NCBI RefSeq assembly: GCF_900187295.1
Contig: NZ_LT906473.1
Coordinates: forward strand, 1,860,001-1,924,000
Length of the DNA: 64,000 nt
Source of the DNA: Corynebacterium cystitidis
GTDB taxonomy: Bacteria > Actinomycetota > Actinomycetes > Mycobacteriales > Mycobacteriaceae
Direction: 5' to 3'
This document shows positions 18,046 through 27,625 of the stretch, piece after piece. A program made the translations under genes and the position numbers. The first letter of the stretch is position 1. Each line of letters begins with the position of its first letter. The notes under the pieces are model-generated. The model made no database searches. It had not been told where the DNA came from and saw only the letters and a program-made list of their open reading frames with translations.

Positions 18046-19195
18046 GCACCTGGCGTAGCTTGTGCTTCACAGTGACCAGCTCACGGGCATCGTCCATGAC
18101 CTGGTCAATGTCTTTGTAGGCATCGGGGATCTCATCGACCCATTCCTTGCCCGGCCGGTACACAATACCTTCCATCCGCTGATCCAGGTCGGCGGCGGTA
18201 AAGCGTTTCTTTGCTTCGGTGCGTGAAAACCTGCGCCCCGCCCCGTGCGGTGCGCTTCTCAACGCCTCCACATTGCCTTTGCCTTCCACCACATAAGACA
18301 CCGTTCCCATCGACCCTGGAATCAAGGCTGGTACGCCGTCGGCGGCAAGGATCGCACCCTTGCGCGTCAACCACACCGTTTCACCATAGTGTTCTTCCTG
18401 CACGGTGTAGTTGTGGTGACAGTTGATCCGTTGGTCCTCCACTACCGCGGCACCCATCAGGGCACTGAGCTCATCGGAAAACCGGTCCATCATTTCCTCG
18501 CGGTTGAGCCACGCGAAGCGCTGCGCCCACTGCAATTCGCACAAATACTGCCCAAACGTCGCGGTTCCTTCAGTAAGAAACGCCACGTCGTTGTTGGGCA
18601 GGTCCAACCCCGCGCATTCGGCGCGCGCAACCTTGATGTGTTTTTGTGCGATCTTGTTGCCCACACCGCGGGAACCGGAGTGGAGAAACATCCACACCCG
18701 ATCCTGCTCATCCAGGCACAGTTCGATGAAGTGGTTGCCGCCACCAAGCGAGCCCAGCTGCACCTTCCATTTCGGTGAGTGGGAGAGATCCACGCCGGTA
18801 TCGTCGGCAAGCTCTTGTAACTCACGCACGCGCTGGTCGGCGGACTCGCGCGCCACGCGCTTGTTGTAGTTGCCGGGCGATAGAGGGATGACGCGCTCGA
18901 GCCTGCCGCGAAGCCGAGTTAGGTCCCGCGCAGCAAGGTCAGCCGCCACAAACTGTGTGCGTACGCCGATCATGCCGCAGCCGATGTCCACGCCCACGGC
19001 TGCCGGGATCACCGCGCCTTGGGTGCCAAACACGGTGCCCACGGCCGAGCCCAGGCCGAAATGCGCATCCGGCATCAGCGCCACGTGCGGGTAAATAAAC
19101 GGCAGGCTGGCCACGTCGCGGGCTTGGTCCAACACCTTGCTGTCCAGCCCGCTTGCAAACGTGATCACGCGGGCAGAAGTCCCAGAAGAAGTCAT
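18026..19195 (-). CDS. rtcB: RtcB-type RNA ligase, copy 2
   Basis: Second RNA-splicing/repair ligase, 389 aa. ATG 19195 has GGAGG five bases upstream. All family motifs are present: MPDAHFG at 41-47, VDIGCGM with Cys73, GGGNHFIEL, HSGSRGVGNKIAQKH, INCHHNY and HGAGRRFSRT with the His that carries GMP. It is closely similar to copy 1 at 3747-4904 along its whole length, including the C-terminal KHKLRQVLNVKGT. It keeps the Asp in MPDxH that copy 1 lacks, so this is the copy most likely to be active. No RtcA, archease or sigma-54 activator (RtcR) gene is next to it. Confidence 0.95.
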   Translation of the reverse strand: MTSSGTSARVITFASGLDSKVLDQARDVASLPFIYPHVALMPDAHFGLGSAVGTVFGTQGAVIPAAVGVDIGCGMIGVRTQFVAADLAARDLTRLRGRLERVIPLSPGNYNKRVARESADQRVRELQELADDTGVDLSHSPKWKVQLGSLGGGNHFIELCLDEQDRVWMFLHSGSRGVGNKIAQKHIKVARAECAGLDLPNNDVAFLTEGTATFGQYLCELQWAQRFAWLNREEMMDRFSDELSALMGAAVVEDQRINCHHNYTVQEEHYGETVWLTRKGAILAADGVPALIPGSMGTVSYVVEGKGNVEALRSAPHGAGRRFSRTEAKKRFTAADLDQRMEGIVYRPGKEWVDEIPDAYKDIDQVMDDARELVTVKHKLRQVLNVKGT

Positions 19196-19317
19196 GATTG
19201 CCTCCAATAATGCTTATCTGCCAGGTTACAGGCCTTTCCTCGACAGGCCCCGTAGTGCCTCATGTCACGATGAGCGCGAAATGATGGTGTTGGTGTGGGA
19301 TCAGCTCCACACTTGAG

Positions 19318-19345
19318 AAAAACCGGTGATGGGCCACCGGTTTTT
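19318..19345. terminator. Strong bidirectional hairpin terminator
   Basis: AAAAACCGGTG (19318-19328) and CACCGGTTTTT (19335-19345) form a perfect 11-bp stem ending in a T-run on either strand. Read on the minus strand, the surrounding sequence encodes PVAHHRFF and PHQHHHFALIVT followed by a stop, resembling the C-terminal end of the ISL3 transposase relic at 11.2 kb, so the hairpin is probably left from an IS end. Confidence 0.7.
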
Positions 19346-19410
19346 CCCGAGCACCAAATCCCCCACCCACAGGCCCCCAGCCCCCGCCCACACCCCGTGC
19401 TATACCGATC

Positions 19411-19424
19411 ATCGATATATCGAT
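19411..19424. promoter_or_regulatory. Palindromic operator-like site
   Basis: ATCGATATATCGAT is a 14-bp perfect palindrome followed by a second half site (CGATATTCGATA). It lies about 50 bases upstream of the ATG at 19476, where a repressor would act. PadR-type regulators are known to bind similar ATCGAT-rich palindromes, but the binder here is not identified. Confidence 0.5.
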
Positions 19425-19475
19425 ATTCGATACACCGCACACAGCACAGCAGCTCCACCGCAAAGGAGGCCCACC

Positions 19476-19987
19476 ATGAACTCTAACCAGCGCTGGTTCA
19501 CCATCGGCGTCACCCTCGTGCTTCTCGTCTATCCATGCGTCGAACTGTTCGCACTCATGTTCACCCGCGCCGTCCGTAGCGAAGTCGCCCCACCCCTGGA
19601 CCCCACCGTGGTCACCTGGGGCAGCCTCATCGCGGTGGCGATCAGCTTTGCCCTCGCGGTAAGCCAGTATGCGCACCAGAAGCAGTTCACGCAGGGCCTC
19701 ACCAACAAGCTATCGGGGTCAACCTTGGCCTTGTGGCCACCGGCTTCGGTCTGCTCATCGAAGACATGGCCGAGGACAACATCGCCGAGCACTTCGGTGT
19801 TGCCCAGCAGTAGGCACGGCTGGATTCCTACGAGGTACTGTTGGCCACCCTGCTGTTCCTCGCCTTGTACATGACGATGACTGCAGCCTTCTTCGTTCTC
19901 CGCGGCATGGCCGTCGCCCAGCACGGCAGCGGACTCGGGCAGCCGATCCGGGCCTGGCTCTGGGCTGGCTCGACTAGTCACCACTAA
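19476..19987 (+). pseudogene. Small membrane protein, frameshift and nonsense
   Basis: ATG 19476 follows GGAGG. The first 77 residues include two membrane segments (WFTIGVTLVLLVYPCVEL and TWGSLIAVAISFALAVS). Near 19705 the frame shifts: the sequence continues as LGVNLGLVATGFGLLIED in another frame, then meets TAG after GVAQQ, and continues LLATLLFLALYMTMTAAFFV to a stop at 19987. The reconstructed protein would be about 170 aa with four membrane helices. Family not recognised. A palindrome upstream suggests it was a regulated gene. Confidence 0.7.
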
Positions 19988-22900
19988 ACAAGTGCTTCAG
20001 GGTTTCTTCGTCGAGTTCTACCCCGCCTGTTTGACCTGTTGCTGCATCCGGGTCCAGAAATGCCCCCATCAACTCACGTTTACTTTCCTGCAAGGCCACC
20101 ACCTTGTCTTCAATCGTGTCTGATGACACCAGCCGAAACACCGTCACAGGCAGGGTCTGGCCGATGCGATGTGCACGGTCAATAGCCTGCTGCTCTGCAG
20201 CCGGATTCCACCACGGATCCAACAAGATCACATAATCTGCCGCTGTCAGATTCAGGCCTACTCCCCCGGCCTTCAAACTGATCAAAAACACTGGATCATG
20301 ACCATCAGTAAAATCTTTGATCACCGTGGCACGGTCGCGAGTGGTTCCATCCAAGTAGCTCGCACTGATTTGCTGCTCAGCCAGCACTTGCTGCACTTTG
20401 CGCAGGTAGCTGGTGAACTGGCTAAATACCAGCACACGGTGACCTTCGGCGATAATGTTACCCACCAATTCAAGAAAAGCGTTCAGCTTCGACGGTGCCG
20501 CCTTCGATTCAGGCTCCACCAAAGTAGGGTCAATTGCCAGTTGGCGCAGTCTGGTCAGTGCGGCCAACACTTCTACCTTGCTGCCTTCAGGATCTTCAGC
20601 CAACAGACCCATCACACGTTGGCGCTCCCTAGCCAAGTGCAGGTCATACAGTTTACGGTGACTAGGCTCCAGCTTCACAGGCACGATCTGCTGCTGAATT
20701 GGCGGTAAATCCAGCGCTACGTCCGCTTTTCGACGACGCAGCAAAAACGGTGCTACACGCTTACGCAAGGCATCCATCTTCGACTGGTCACCAGCAAGCA
20801 CAGGCTTTTCAAAATATTCGCGGAACTGCTTCACCCCACCAAGCAACCCAGGATTAGTCAAAGAAAACATTGACCAGGCATCCGACAGTGAGTTTTCAAT
20901 CGGAGTACCAGTAATCGCGAACACTCGCGGCGCATGCAAGTTACGCACCGCCTGAAACGCCTTCGAGGTAGGATTTTTCACGTTCTGAGCCTCATCCAGA
21001 ACAACCCCAGCCCACTCACAAGCAGCATAATCATCGGCTTCTAAACGCAGCAAAGCATAGGATGTCACCACAATATTCGCCCCGGCCGCAGCTTCTGCTG
21101 GAGATAGGCCGGTCTTTTTCGCCGTCGCAGTAATCACCGCCACATTCAAAGACGGGGCAAACTTTTCAGCCTCAGCCATCCAATTACCCACCACAGATGT
21201 TGGTGCCACCACCAACCATGGCTTCTGCACTGGCACAGCCAAAATCATGGTGAGAACCTGAAGAGTTTTACCCAAACCCATATCGTCGGCAAGCACTCCA
21301 CCTAAGCCACGGCGCGCAAGCCCTGCCAACCAGCGGAAACCCACCTCCTGGTACGTGCGCAACGTAGCGTTGAGGGAATCCGGCACGCTCACAGGGTCCT
21401 GCGGGGCTCGTGCTGCCGACAGTGCCTTAGCCAGCCACTCATCCGGAGTAAAATCGATCGCGTCTAAACTCTCAAGCTCATCCCACCAGGTAGTACGCCC
21501 GCCCGGGACACCAGCAGTAGCACGCCGAGGATCAGTCAGCGCGCGGGCCTCCTCCAGCAAATCAGCAAAAGCTTGGTAGTCCGGGTCATCAACCACTACG
21601 TAGATACCATTGTCTAAAAACAGCAGCTTATCAGGACGGTTCAGGGCCTCAATCAGAGCAGACATCGCCACATCCACCCCCTCCACGCACACCGTGGCCT
21701 GCAAAGAGAACCAGTCCCGGTCCTTCGAACCAGCCTCCAGTGCAACCTGCACCTCGGTGGCCTCGCGCATTTCAGATAGTTCGCGAGCCAGCTCGTCGAA
21801 CACCACCTCCACACCAGCAGCCTGCCAGCGAGGTACCTCAACGCTGAGCAATGCGAAAACATCCACCCCATGATATTCGCGATCGACAGGCTCAAACCCC
21901 AGGTTCTCAAGCAGCTGCGCCTCAGCATCATGGTTACGGCGAGCAGAGTGATCGTCGGAAAGCGAAAACAACCGCCGACCATAAGCAAAAGCGAAACTCA
22001 CACGGGCAACCGGCGGGCGCGAAGCCCACGATTCAGCAGTGATCGTGGCACGCAACACCGGCGGGGCGGGCTCGCCCGGAGTGAAAGAAGAATCCGGACT
22101 GACCCACCCAGTACCAGCCGTGATGTGATCAAGGTACTGGTCTTCGAACTCTTCCCGATCCTCCTCCGGAATCTCAATCACCAGGTTACGGTGCTGTAGA
22201 TTATCCCACTCAGCAGTGGCAGGCTCATCGAAAAAAGCCAGATTGAGCACACCTTGAGCATCACGCCACGCGCACCCCACACTGGGCAAGCCAAACGTCA
22301 TCGTCGGCACCACCACCGCATCCGGCAACACCACCGTAGAAGAAACCTGCAGGCCATCACCATTTTCCACAACGCTAATCGTGGCGCGGGCACCACTAAA
22401 GTGCGTCACAAGAGGCAGCTGGGTGGCCTCCTCCACAAACGCAATCCCAGCAGCATGGCAGGCACGCAGCGCATCAAGCACATCCGCCCCAACATTGCGT
22501 AGGAAGGAAAAACCATCATTGCCATTAAAGTAGAAGCTTTCCTCCAACAACTTACGCACAGCATTCACATGAGAAGGTCGCAGACCCTTGGCTTCAGTAC
22601 AATTCTCAAAACGCTTCAAAGTGACATCATTGAATGACCATGGCTTCGCCTGCGTGGGCCGCTTCGCCGGGCGCGCCGGCCGAAACTTCAACCAGTCGCG
22701 CGCATAGCCATAGTAAAAACTTCTAGTCTGCTGTTCTTCTGCCGGGGTGTAGGTAAAAACGAAAGTCAGGTCAAGGCCGTCGTCGTTAAGCGAACCAGGG
22801 TCAGGCTGTGGCTCACCAAACAGACGCGTCAACTCCACCCGCCACTGAGAAACTAACGCGGAGGCCTTCCCGCCCATCCCATCCTGATCGAAGTACGTCA

Positions 22901-23168
22901 ACACTGCGGCCACCGCATGTTTGCACTGCCACCCGTACGGGCAGGTGCAATAAGAAGTGAACATGTCAAGACGACCGTCAATAAAATACAGATTGTTATT
23001 CTGCCGGTACTCATCCCCGCGAGACCCCACGCAGGTAGACGTGATATTAACATGGGTTTGATAGCGCCTCGCATCCGTCACAGTCGCCTGTCCACGCTCA
23101 AACAAGTCCCGCCCACGTGTATAAACGCCCGGATCAACCAAGTGCCTGATTTCATTGCCCAATGCCAC
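19974..23168 (-). CDS. SWIM-type zinc finger SNF2/HepA-like helicase
   Basis: Large Swi2/Snf2 ATPase, about 1064 aa from GTG 23168 (AGGA upstream; GTG 23207 would add 13 residues). The N-terminal SWIM zinc finger reads CTCPYGWQCKHA (residues 74-85). A long middle domain of the SNF2-associated bacterial type follows. The helicase core starts with DDMGLGKTLQ near residue 630, then VVAPTSVVGNW, VLDEAQNVKN (DEAQ box), ITGTPIENSL, and in the second RecA fold VFSQFTSYL, LKAGGVGLNLTAADYVI and DRAHRIGQ. It is expected to move along double-stranded DNA and remodel bound proteins or polymerase. It is a single gene, undamaged, with no defence genes adjoining. Confidence 0.93.
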   Translation of the reverse strand: MALGNEIRHLVDPGVYTRGRDLFERGQATVTDARRYQTHVNITSTCVGSRGDEYRQNNNLYFIDGRLDMFTSYCTCPYGWQCKHAVAAVLTYFDQDGMGGKASALVSQWRVELTRLFGEPQPDPGSLNDDGLDLTFVFTYTPAEEQQTRSFYYGYARDWLKFRPARPAKRPTQAKPWSFNDVTLKRFENCTEAKGLRPSHVNAVRKLLEESFYFNGNDGFSFLRNVGADVLDALRACHAAGIAFVEEATQLPLVTHFSGARATISVVENGDGLQVSSTVVLPDAVVVPTMTFGLPSVGCAWRDAQGVLNLAFFDEPATAEWDNLQHRNLVIEIPEEDREEFEDQYLDHITAGTGWVSPDSSFTPGEPAPPVLRATITAESWASRPPVARVSFAFAYGRRLFSLSDDHSARRNHDAEAQLLENLGFEPVDREYHGVDVFALLSVEVPRWQAAGVEVVFDELARELSEMREATEVQVALEAGSKDRDWFSLQATVCVEGVDVAMSALIEALNRPDKLLFLDNGIYVVVDDPDYQAFADLLEEARALTDPRRATAGVPGGRTTWWDELESLDAIDFTPDEWLAKALSAARAPQDPVSVPDSLNATLRTYQEVGFRWLAGLARRGLGGVLADDMGLGKTLQVLTMILAVPVQKPWLVVAPTSVVGNWMAEAEKFAPSLNVAVITATAKKTGLSPAEAAAGANIVVTSYALLRLEADDYAACEWAGVVLDEAQNVKNPTSKAFQAVRNLHAPRVFAITGTPIENSLSDAWSMFSLTNPGLLGGVKQFREYFEKPVLAGDQSKMDALRKRVAPFLLRRRKADVALDLPPIQQQIVPVKLEPSHRKLYDLHLARERQRVMGLLAEDPEGSKVEVLAALTRLRQLAIDPTLVEPESKAAPSKLNAFLELVGNIIAEGHRVLVFSQFTSYLRKVQQVLAEQQISASYLDGTTRDRATVIKDFTDGHDPVFLISLKAGGVGLNLTAADYVILLDPWWNPAAEQQAIDRAHRIGQTLPVTVFRLVSSDTIEDKVVALQESKRELMGAFLDPDAATGQTGGVELDEETLKHLFSGD

Positions 23169-23221
23169 TTTTATTATCCTAACGGGCCTGAGACGCGCAC
23201 GCACCACAGTGGCAAAACACG

Positions 23222-23255
23222 GCGCGTGTGCGAATCACAGCGCGTGTGCGAATCA
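23222..23255. repeat. Direct repeat of 16 bp
   Basis: GCGCGTGTGCGAATCA at 23222-23237 and again at 23240-23255, an 18-bp period, upstream of the helicase gene. It may reflect duplication of a regulatory half-site. Confidence 0.7.
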
Positions 23256-23309
23256 AGTAAGTGAAACTCCGGGGAAGCCGGCGAAAGTGGCGTGCCTGTG
23301 AGGGGTATC

Positions 23310-23575
23310 TTCCACTATTTGGTCAATTCCTTGTGCGCGTGCGGCCAGACTCCACCTGGAGTGCCGAAAAGAATTCGTGGGCGTCGACTGCCAGGTTTGT
23401 TTAGAGTGGGATCTTCCAAGTTGAGGTACGGCAAATCACTGTACAGTTCGCGCAGCAACGTAGATTTTCCGCTTTAGCGCGGATCGGTGACGCTCACGAT
23501 GGGAAACCACTGCGTGAGTTACAGCACTTGGTCACCTAGGATACCTAGGCCACCTAGATCTCGTGCGATGAACAT
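23310..23575 (-). pseudogene. DUF4143 AAA ATPase, N-terminal remnant
   Basis: From ATG 23575: MFIARDLGGLGIL, a TAA in place of Gln, QWFPIVSVTDPR, a TAG in place of Gln, then SGKSTLLRELYSDLPYLNL (Walker A, with Gly changed to Asp before PR). After EDPTLNKPG the frame slips and reads HEFFSALQVES, corresponding to the segment just after Walker B. Walker B itself and the rest of the protein are gone. This is the same family as the remnant at 7.6-8.4 kb but a different gene, because the HEFFSALQVES part is also present there as PELFSVL. Confidence 0.75.
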
Positions 23576-23615
23576 GCAGGCACCAAATCCCTAAAGTACC
23601 CGCTATTACCACAGG

Positions 23616-25021
23616 TCAGATCACTGGGGACAGACCTGGTGTGGACTGGCCGGAGAACCGGTAGAGCTTCTCGTTGACAAACTCTCCAACACCCCAGCGT
23701 TCCAGCTCGCGGCCGTAGCCGGAGCGGCCAATGCCACCGAAAGGCAGGCCGGCACCAGTGGCCGAGGACTCATTAACAAAGGCCATGCCCACATCTAGCT
23801 GGTGGGCCACCTCGCGGCCCTTGTCTAGGTCGGTGGTCCAAACAGAACCAGAGAGGCCGTAGTCGGAATCGTTGGCTATTTCGATAGCCTCCGCCACGTC
23901 CTTGGCTTTGTACACAATTGCTACTGGGCCGAAGATCTCATTGCAGCCCACGTCGGAGGAACGATCCACCTCGGTGAGCAGTGCTGGCTCCATGTAGGCA
24001 CCCTCGCTGTCGATCTTCTTGCCACCCACCGCAATCTTCGCTTCGCCACTTGCGGCAGCTAATTCAAGTCGCTCGACAATCTCGTCACGCGCACCCACCG
24101 AGGACAGCGGGCCAACCTCTGCATCCTCATCGTCGTAGGGCCTACCTTCATTTCACCGATCCGCTTGGTTAAGAACTCCACGGTCCTGTCATAGTAGTCT
24201 TCCAGCACAATCAAGCGTTTCGGTGCGTTGCAGGCCTGCCCGGTGTTGTACATGCGGATCAAGGTGAATTGTTCCAGGACCCATTCCAGGTTGGTGTCGT
24301 CGATAAGCAGGAAGGGGTCGTTGCCGCCGATCTCGAGCAAGGTCTTCTTGTAGTTCTCGCCGGCGGTCTTGGCTACGGCGGCGCCGGCGGCCTCGGACCC
24401 AGTGAGCGAAACTCCGGTGATGCGTGGGTCGGCAACAAAGGCGTCCATTTGGGAGCCTGAGGCATAAACGTTAATGAAGGCACCCGCAGGCAGGCCGGCT
24501 TCTTCGAAAAGATCCTGGCAGGCCTGTGAGGACAATGGACAAATTGAGGCGTGCTTGAGCACCAGCGTATTACCCAATAGCAGGTTTGGCGCTGCCCAGC
24601 GCGCTACCTGGTAGTAAGGAAAGTTCCAGGGCATGATACCCAGAATGGGGCCCAGTGGTTCCTTGGCAACGAAAGTGCGTTGCGCGCCCTGTGCTGGCAG
24701 CTCCGTATCGGCAAGCACGTCGTGAGCGTGCTCGGCGTACCAGCGGTAAATCTGTGTGACAGTGTCCAGCTCACCCTCAGCCCAGCGGGTGAGCTTGCCC
24801 ATCTCGCGGCCGATGTGCTGCGCCAACTCGGTCTTGTTCTCTTCGTACAGTTCAGCAGTTTTCGCTAGCACGGCCGCGCGCTCCTCAATGGAGGTTGCGC
24901 GCCACTGATTAAAAGTCTCGGTTGAGCGGTCCAAGATGGTGTCACGGTCCGAGTCCTTAATCCGGTCGAATTGCTCCTCCGTCTTGCCGTTGTTCGGGTT
25001 TTCAAGATTGAATGTGGTCAT
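23616..25021 (-). pseudogene. NAD(P)-dependent succinate-semialdehyde-type dehydrogenase, one frameshift
   Basis: Aldehyde dehydrogenase that would oxidise succinate semialdehyde or a similar short aldehyde. ATG 25021. The first 290 residues are in one frame: IMPWNFPYYQVAR, LVLKHASICP, GVSLTGSEAAG, LEIGGNDPF with the general-base Glu, and NTGQACNAPKR with the catalytic Cys. Near 24140 one base is lost after MKVG and the protein continues in the next frame as PYDDEDAEVGPLSS to FVNEKLYRFSG. Restored, the length is about 465 aa, normal for the family. All active-site residues are present, so this could be a recent mutation or a reading error. It stands apart from the gab and putrescine clusters. 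Confidence 0.8.
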
Positions 25022-25203
25022 ACACCCCTGTATACGCGAATTTGTATATACATACTGTTAGGTTTGTCACTGGCACGGCGCGGGTAGGCACAGCACAGGC
25101 ACCTTTTGCTTTACGACGACCCCAGCACCGATCACCAGATACAGGCCAGCAAATGACGATCCCGCAGGCAAATATGGTGGATAGCAGAGCAATGAGCGCC
25201 TGG

Positions 25204-25572
25204 TTAGTGTACGCCCAGCACGTCTTCGGGTGTTGATTCCAAAGTACCCGGGATGCCAACAAACGGCGCGGTAATAAGAAACGGTTCAGTCTCCGTATCC
25301 ACAATCTCCGCCACGTTCTGACGCAACTGAGCGGCAATATTGCCAAACCGGTCCGCAAACGCCTTCTGCGACTGTCTACCATGATCACTCAACACCCCAT
25401 CGTGTGAGTCCCCCATCTCCCGCAAACCAGACACGGTAGTAAAGGTAAGCGACCTTAACATCGAAAAATTTCTACCGTGCATGACCAGGCTTCGCGCTGG
25501 GATTAAAAGCTTGGCAATAGCAGCAGCTACATCCGACGGAACAATATTGAGCTTCTTTCCCCCGCTAGTCAT
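25204..25572 (-). CDS. Small ESX-like helical protein
   Basis: 122 aa, mostly helical, starting at ATG 25572 only two bases after the stop of the lipoprotein gene, with AAGGGG of that gene as ribosome site. The pattern (N-terminal LNIVPSDVAAAIAKLL, a long central helix, FADRFGNIAAQLRQNVAEI) resembles EspC-type or other ESX-associated small proteins, which are often next to DUF3558 lipoproteins in actinobacteria. The similarity is in pattern rather than clear identity. It ends with the tail STPEDVLGVH. Confidence 0.5.
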   Translation of the reverse strand: MTSGGKKLNIVPSDVAAAIAKLLIPARSLVMHGRNFSMLRSLTFTTVSGLREMGDSHDGVLSDHGRQSQKAFADRFGNIAAQLRQNVAEIVDTETEPFLITAPFVGIPGTLESTPEDVLGVH

Positions 25573-25574
25573 TT

Positions 25575-26262
25575 CTACCCCTTCGCTAATCTTTCTAAAG
25601 TGTTTTTTGCGTTTTTACAATGCTCATCTTGATCAACCGAGTACACCCCATCGATTGAGAACGCAACGAGGTGCCCCCTCTCCGTCGACACAGCTGCACT
25701 ACAGTTACTGTCCGTTAAGTCTTCAACAACGAATAAGAACATTCCGGCACCACGTCTGAGACATCATCCGAAAGAATTGTCGCTTGTTCTAGAAGGTCAT
25801 CACGATCAACGAGGTTTCCTGCAAGCAGAATGTCTAGATTTCCGATGTTCTCTTCAGCAAGCAAGGTGCATGATAACGCAGATCCGTTAGCTAGAGGCGT
25901 GGTTATCCCGTCGGTTGTGTACCCCGATTCAGCGAATTCCTCCGCCGTAATCTCCTGGCACGGATCAAAAACATCCGGATACACCTCCAGCGGATCAAAA
26001 AGACCAAGCTGCAACGTCCCCGAATCAAAATGGAAAGCATCAACAGCTCCCGCCGGAAAACCAGCCTCAGGATCAGACACCCCACCTGAAGCATCTCTCA
26101 ACGACTCCGGTTCCCCTGCAGGAGACCCCTCCTCCGCCACAGTGGTGGTAACAGGCGAAACACCACCGCCAGGCGCCAGTCCTGAATCAGCAACAGAACA
26201 TGACGACGTTAACACCCCAAAGACAACACAGCTGCAACAACGACGCATCCTCTGCGAATCAT
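25575..26262 (-). pseudogene. DUF3558-like lipoprotein, two frameshifts
   Basis: The real start appears to be ATG 26262 with GGGGGAG upstream, giving signal peptide MIRRGCVVVAAVLSLG. A one-base shift near 26215 is needed to continue as VLTSSCSVADSG, where the Cys is the lipobox residue. The body (FDPLEVYPDVFDPCQEI) has the conserved DPC of DUF3558. A second shift near 25740 leads to MFLFVVEDLTDSN, the Cys-containing DEHCKNAKN segment and the stop at 25575. Repaired, it would be a membrane-anchored protein of about 225 aa. It precedes an ESX-like gene with which it shares an operon. Confidence 0.65.
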
Positions 26263-26518
26263 GAATCTCCCCCGAGCACGATGAACTGGCGCCCACAACT
26301 ATGATACTTTTACGACCACCCCGCACTAATTACCGCCACAGCCAGGACAAAAAACCCACAAAGTGAGCACTCAAAAACAAGTCACAACACGGCTTCTAGC
26401 AAGTTTCCGAAGCAAATCAATTTCTATAGTTAACTCATGGCTTCGTGCACCGGCCCAAAGGGTTAGGTTTTGTCTGACACCACGTTGTAAGCATTAAGCA
26501 AAAAGGAGAGTAGCTAGT

Positions 26519-26721
26519 GTGAATGGCACCTCGTTGCGTCACCTGCTATTTTGGGCAGGCTTGTCCACGAGCACGGCATGACCAACACAGATCAATCACG
26601 CGAAGGCCATCCTGTATTCCACCATCGTGGCGCTTTGCACCGCCCTAAAGTGCCTACCGAGCGACCTCCTTACGGTTCACGGCTAGTCGAGCGTGGTGTT
26701 CGCTTATCGACGACCCGCTGA
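26519..26721 (+). pseudogene. Possible broken small gene
   Basis: A good ribosome site (AAAAAGGAG) precedes GTG 26519. The first 15 codons (VNGTSLRHLLFWAGL) run into TGA, but the next frame stays open as VHEHGMTNTDQSREGHP and GALHRPKVPTERPP up to 26721. This suggests a protein of about 67 aa with one frameshift. Not recognised, and only weakly supported. Confidence 0.25.
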
Positions 26722-27347
26722 CCACTCGCACATAAAATGCACAACCGGCTCGATTTCATCGAAGATATAAGCGCGCGTCAGCAGGTCATGAAATGTGGCT
26801 TCGCTATCGCCCGGACCAGCAGAATCGTAGGGAACTACCAGCGTTTCATCGCCGGGTAGGACAACAATTGCCGCCAGCAACGCTGTGCGCTTGTTCCCGT
26901 CTTCAAAGGGCTGTGCCTTTGCAAGCTCAACAAACAATCGCGTGGCCCCTTCACGGTCTTGAAACTCTCGATACTTATCGACGATCCCACGCAACCCTTC
27001 CATACTTAACGCCGGTGGCCGATGGGGTCACCATAGGAGGTACGGACACCACTATTTTGTTCTAACGTTCGAAGTTCACCGGGGTGAAGAGCCACAGAAC
27101 GTGTCATCGCAGCATTGATCGCACACACCAATTCCGCGCTGGGGTGGAGCCCAGCTCGCTTCGCCTGGGCAACAATATGTCCTGCATCTTTGAGATCTTC
27201 AAGGAGTTGCAGATCCGCCCGAGAAGCAATTCCGCAGGTCTTACCGCTGCGCAGGAATGCCTCGGTAGCGAGCCTGCCTGACCGAAGATTGTCAAAGACT
27301 TTGCCCGCTGAATAGAGAACCGAGACCATAGAATCATTGCGCAGCAT
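26704..27347 (-). pseudogene. Fic/Doc-family protein, one frameshift and altered active site
   Basis: The N-terminal part (ATG 27347) ends INAAMTRSVALHPGELRTLE and GVRTSYG; near 27025 a one-base shift continues in the next frame as HRPPALSMEGLRGIVDKYREF and RLFVELAKAQPFEDGNKRT to the stop at 26704. Fic proteins transfer AMP or other phosphate groups through a His in HPFxxGN(G/K)R. Here the motif reads QPFEDGNKRT, so the catalytic His is Gln. The gene is therefore inactive on two counts, or it was already a non-catalytic member. No separate antitoxin is recognised beside it. Confidence 0.75.
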
Positions 27348-27625
27348 GGCCTTGATACTACTCCGTCAGCCCCACCCTAATTGCCTCCTGTCGCTGTGAC
27401 AGAGACCAGTCAGCGATGGAGCACCGCCCCGCCGACCGATCAAGGTACACACCCTGCTCGCGCAACTAGACCTCTATCCCAAAACCTAGAGACAAGGTGG
27501 AAACGTGCTCCCAACACGCTTGACGACGATCCCCCTGTCCACTGCGATTCAGCAGGGTAGGCCTGATCCAAGGTCTAGCCTCCCTTTTAGCGTGCCTTGA
27601 CTAGATTCGGTATGAGCATAAAGCT

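Noticed and set aside
23460-23500. Possible RNA gene
   Set aside because: The GC-rich stretch is explained by the Walker A codons of the ATPase relic on the minus strand.
7626-23575. The two DUF4143 ATPase remnants as one gene split by a 15-kb insertion
   Set aside because: Order and strand fit, but both pieces contain the segment after Walker B (PELFSVL at 8.4 kb and HEFFSALQ near 23.34 kb). The overlap means they are two separate genes.
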